A DNA stretch of 6,328 bases. Origin: Acidobacteriota bacterium (GTDB lineage Bacteria; Acidobacteriota; Blastocatellia; Pyrinomonadales; Pyrinomonadaceae). Both the position numbers and the translations under genes were made by a program. This document shows, in pieces, positions 5,526 through 6,328 of the stretch. The stretch is from positions 1 through 6,328 of the forward strand of contig JABFSB010000530.1 in NCBI GenBank assembly GCA_013140875.1. Reading direction: 5' to 3'. A model generated the notes under the pieces. That model was not told the origin of the DNA. It did not search any database and worked only from the letters and a program-made list of their open reading frames with translations. The first letter of the stretch is position 1, and each line of letters begins with the position of its first letter.

Positions 5526-6328
5526 ATGAACGAACTTCCGGTTGAGATCGAGCTTCCGAAGAACCTTTTTGCTGGGAAAACTGCCATCGTAACCGGCTCG
5601 TCGCGAGGCGTTGGCCGGGCCACAGCCTTGCGTCTGGCAGAGGGCGGGGCGAATGTTGTTGTCAACTATTTGAGCAACGACGGCGAGGCGGCCGAGACCG
5701 TGCGTTTGTGCGAGGCTAAGGGCGTTGAGGCTATCGCAGTTCAGGCCGACGTTTCTGAAATGCTCGAAGCCCGCGACCTTGCTGCCAAGGCGGTTGAGAA
5801 ACTTGAGCGGATCGACCTGTTGGTGTGCAACGCGGGTATTTGGGAAGGTGCTCCGATCGAGGATATGTCGGAGGAAGTTTGGAATAAGGTGCTGAACACG
5901 AATCTAAAATCCGCATGGGCGATGACAAAAGCCTGCGTTCCGGCGATGAAGAAACAGGCGTCGGGTGCGATCGTGATGGTGTCGTCGACAGCCGGTCAGC
6001 GGGGCGAGGCGAATTACTCGAACTATGCCGCATCGAAGGGCGGGCAAATTTCGTTTACAAAGGCCTTGGCATCCGAGCTTTGTCCGAAGATCCGCGTCAA
6101 TGCCGTCGCCCCGGGCTGGATCGAAACCGCTATGGTGCGACCAGTTTTTGAGGACGAAGGTTATAAGCAAAGCGTTCTAAAATCCATCCCTCTTAATCGC
6201 ATGGCGATGACCGACGATCCGTTGTCGATCGCGCGGTCTCTCGGCGCCGTGTTCGATCGGATCGGTATCTCCTGGGCAGTCGGCGGCTCGATGGCGAGCA
6301 GCGTCCACGGCCTGCCCCGGACCACCCA
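5526..6328 (+). CDS. FabG-like short-chain dehydrogenase/reductase, C-terminus replaced, open at the window edge
   Basis: Reads from ATG 5526 with no stop to the last base (267 codons). Residues 1-231 are a classical SDR, probably an NAD(P)H-dependent 3-oxoacyl-ACP/acyl-CoA reductase or related alcohol dehydrogenase in the cytoplasm. Motifs: cofactor loop TGSSRGVG (23-30), D75 in QADV, NAG (102-104), catalytic N126 (LNTNLK), serine at 153/154 (VSSTAG), Y167 and K171 (YAASK), and APGWIETAM (195-203). The Arg at 27 and the N-Y ending of strand 2 hint at NADPH use, weakly. After IPLNRMAMTDD the usual last helix and the VNGG end (about 30-35 residues) are absent; nucleotidyltransferase-like sequence follows instead (see next entry). 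The gene is divergent from the ligase. It is sure as an SDR; whether the fusion exists in a genome is not. Confidence 0.85.
   Translation, partial: MNELPVEIELPKNLFAGKTAIVTGSSRGVGRATALRLAEGGANVVVNYLSNDGEAAETVRLCEAKGVEAIAVQADVSEMLEARDLAAKAVEKLERIDLLVCNAGIWEGAPIEDMSEEVWNKVLNTNLKSAWAMTKACVPAMKKQASGAIVMVSSTAGQRGEANYSNYAASKGGQISFTKALASELCPKIRVNAVAPGWIETAMVRPVFEDEGYKQSVLKSIPLNRMAMTDDPLSIARSLGAVFDRIGISWAVGGSMASSVHGLPRTT
6218..6328 (+). other. Start of a nucleotidyltransferase-like protein joined in frame to the SDR
   Basis: From about codon 232 the translation reads PLSIARSLGAVFDRIG, then AVGGSMASSVHGLPRTT. This matches the opening of polymerase-beta-superfamily nucleotidyltransferase-like proteins (the group containing MNT and AbiEii-like proteins): a helix, then a strand ending in the GGS motif, then ASS-x-HG-x-PR-x-T. 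In that family the metal-binding D-x-D follows a few residues later, just past the window edge, so activity cannot be judged. Hand-counted GC is 75 of 108 bases (about 69%) for 6221-6328, against 88 of 160 (55%) for 6061-6220. The sharp shift supports a join of unrelated DNA at about 6214-6222. Confidence 0.65.

Noticed and set aside
5904..6170. 88-codon frame antisense to the SDR
   Set aside because: Lies opposite the catalytic YxxxK region of a clear SDR; no family resemblance.
1..6328. A dedicated defence or biosynthetic gene cluster
   Set aside because: The genes are common metabolic or unknown types in mixed orientations. The nucleotidyltransferase-like fragment at the edge is the only defence-related hint and may be a chimera.

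Overview
The window looks like a small bacterial contig of about 55% GC. It has a gene cut at the left edge, a reading frame still open at the right edge, four convincing complete or near-complete genes, and an unusually high load of short-repeat elements. No rRNA, tRNA, CRISPR array or transposase gene is visible. The gene style suggests an Acidobacteriota/Blastocatellia-like (Pyrinomonas-type) or similar environmental bacterium: a secreted TPR protein whose signal peptide ends LNAQ, a mixed ATG-start gene set without strong Shine-Dalgarno sites, and heptamer and decamer repeats between and inside genes. This placement is an inference from style, not a marker-gene result.

Layout, left to right. 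(1) Positions 1-1164, plus strand: C-terminal half of a molybdopterin-dependent (BisC/formate-dehydrogenase-like) oxidoreductase. (2) Positions 1165-1259: a convergent intergenic gap filled almost exactly by an inverted pair of degenerate heptamer arrays. (3) Positions 1260-1715, minus: a DUF488 protein, placed directly downstream of (4) positions 1729-2919, minus: a secreted TPR protein. These two probably form a transcription unit. (5) Positions 2920-3046: a gap with promoter-like motifs. (6) Positions 3047-5425, minus: an AMP-forming acyl-CoA synthetase of the acetyl-CoA synthetase type, about 792 residues, roughly 150 longer than usual. The extra length lies in at least four blocks. Three coincide with DNA repeat elements read through in frame, and one is a lower-GC segment of about 85 residues. 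(7) Positions 5426-5525: a divergent intergenic region made almost wholly of an inverted pair of decamer arrays. (8) Positions 5526-6328, plus: a FabG-like short-chain dehydrogenase whose C-terminal end is replaced, in frame, by what looks like the start of a nucleotidyltransferase-like protein. The frame runs off the window.

How the genes relate: the ligase and the SDR are divergent and could both act in acyl-CoA/fatty-acid metabolism (activation and beta-ketoacyl reduction), but nothing shows a dedicated pathway. The oxidoreductase and the TPR/DUF488 pair have no evident link to them.

The most interesting signal is not a gene. It is a recurrent DNA architecture, two arms of short tandem repeats in opposite orientation around a short core. 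It appears between convergent genes, between divergent genes, and inside a coding sequence without breaking the frame. The SDR/nucleotidyltransferase join at the right edge needs checking first as a possible assembly chimera.
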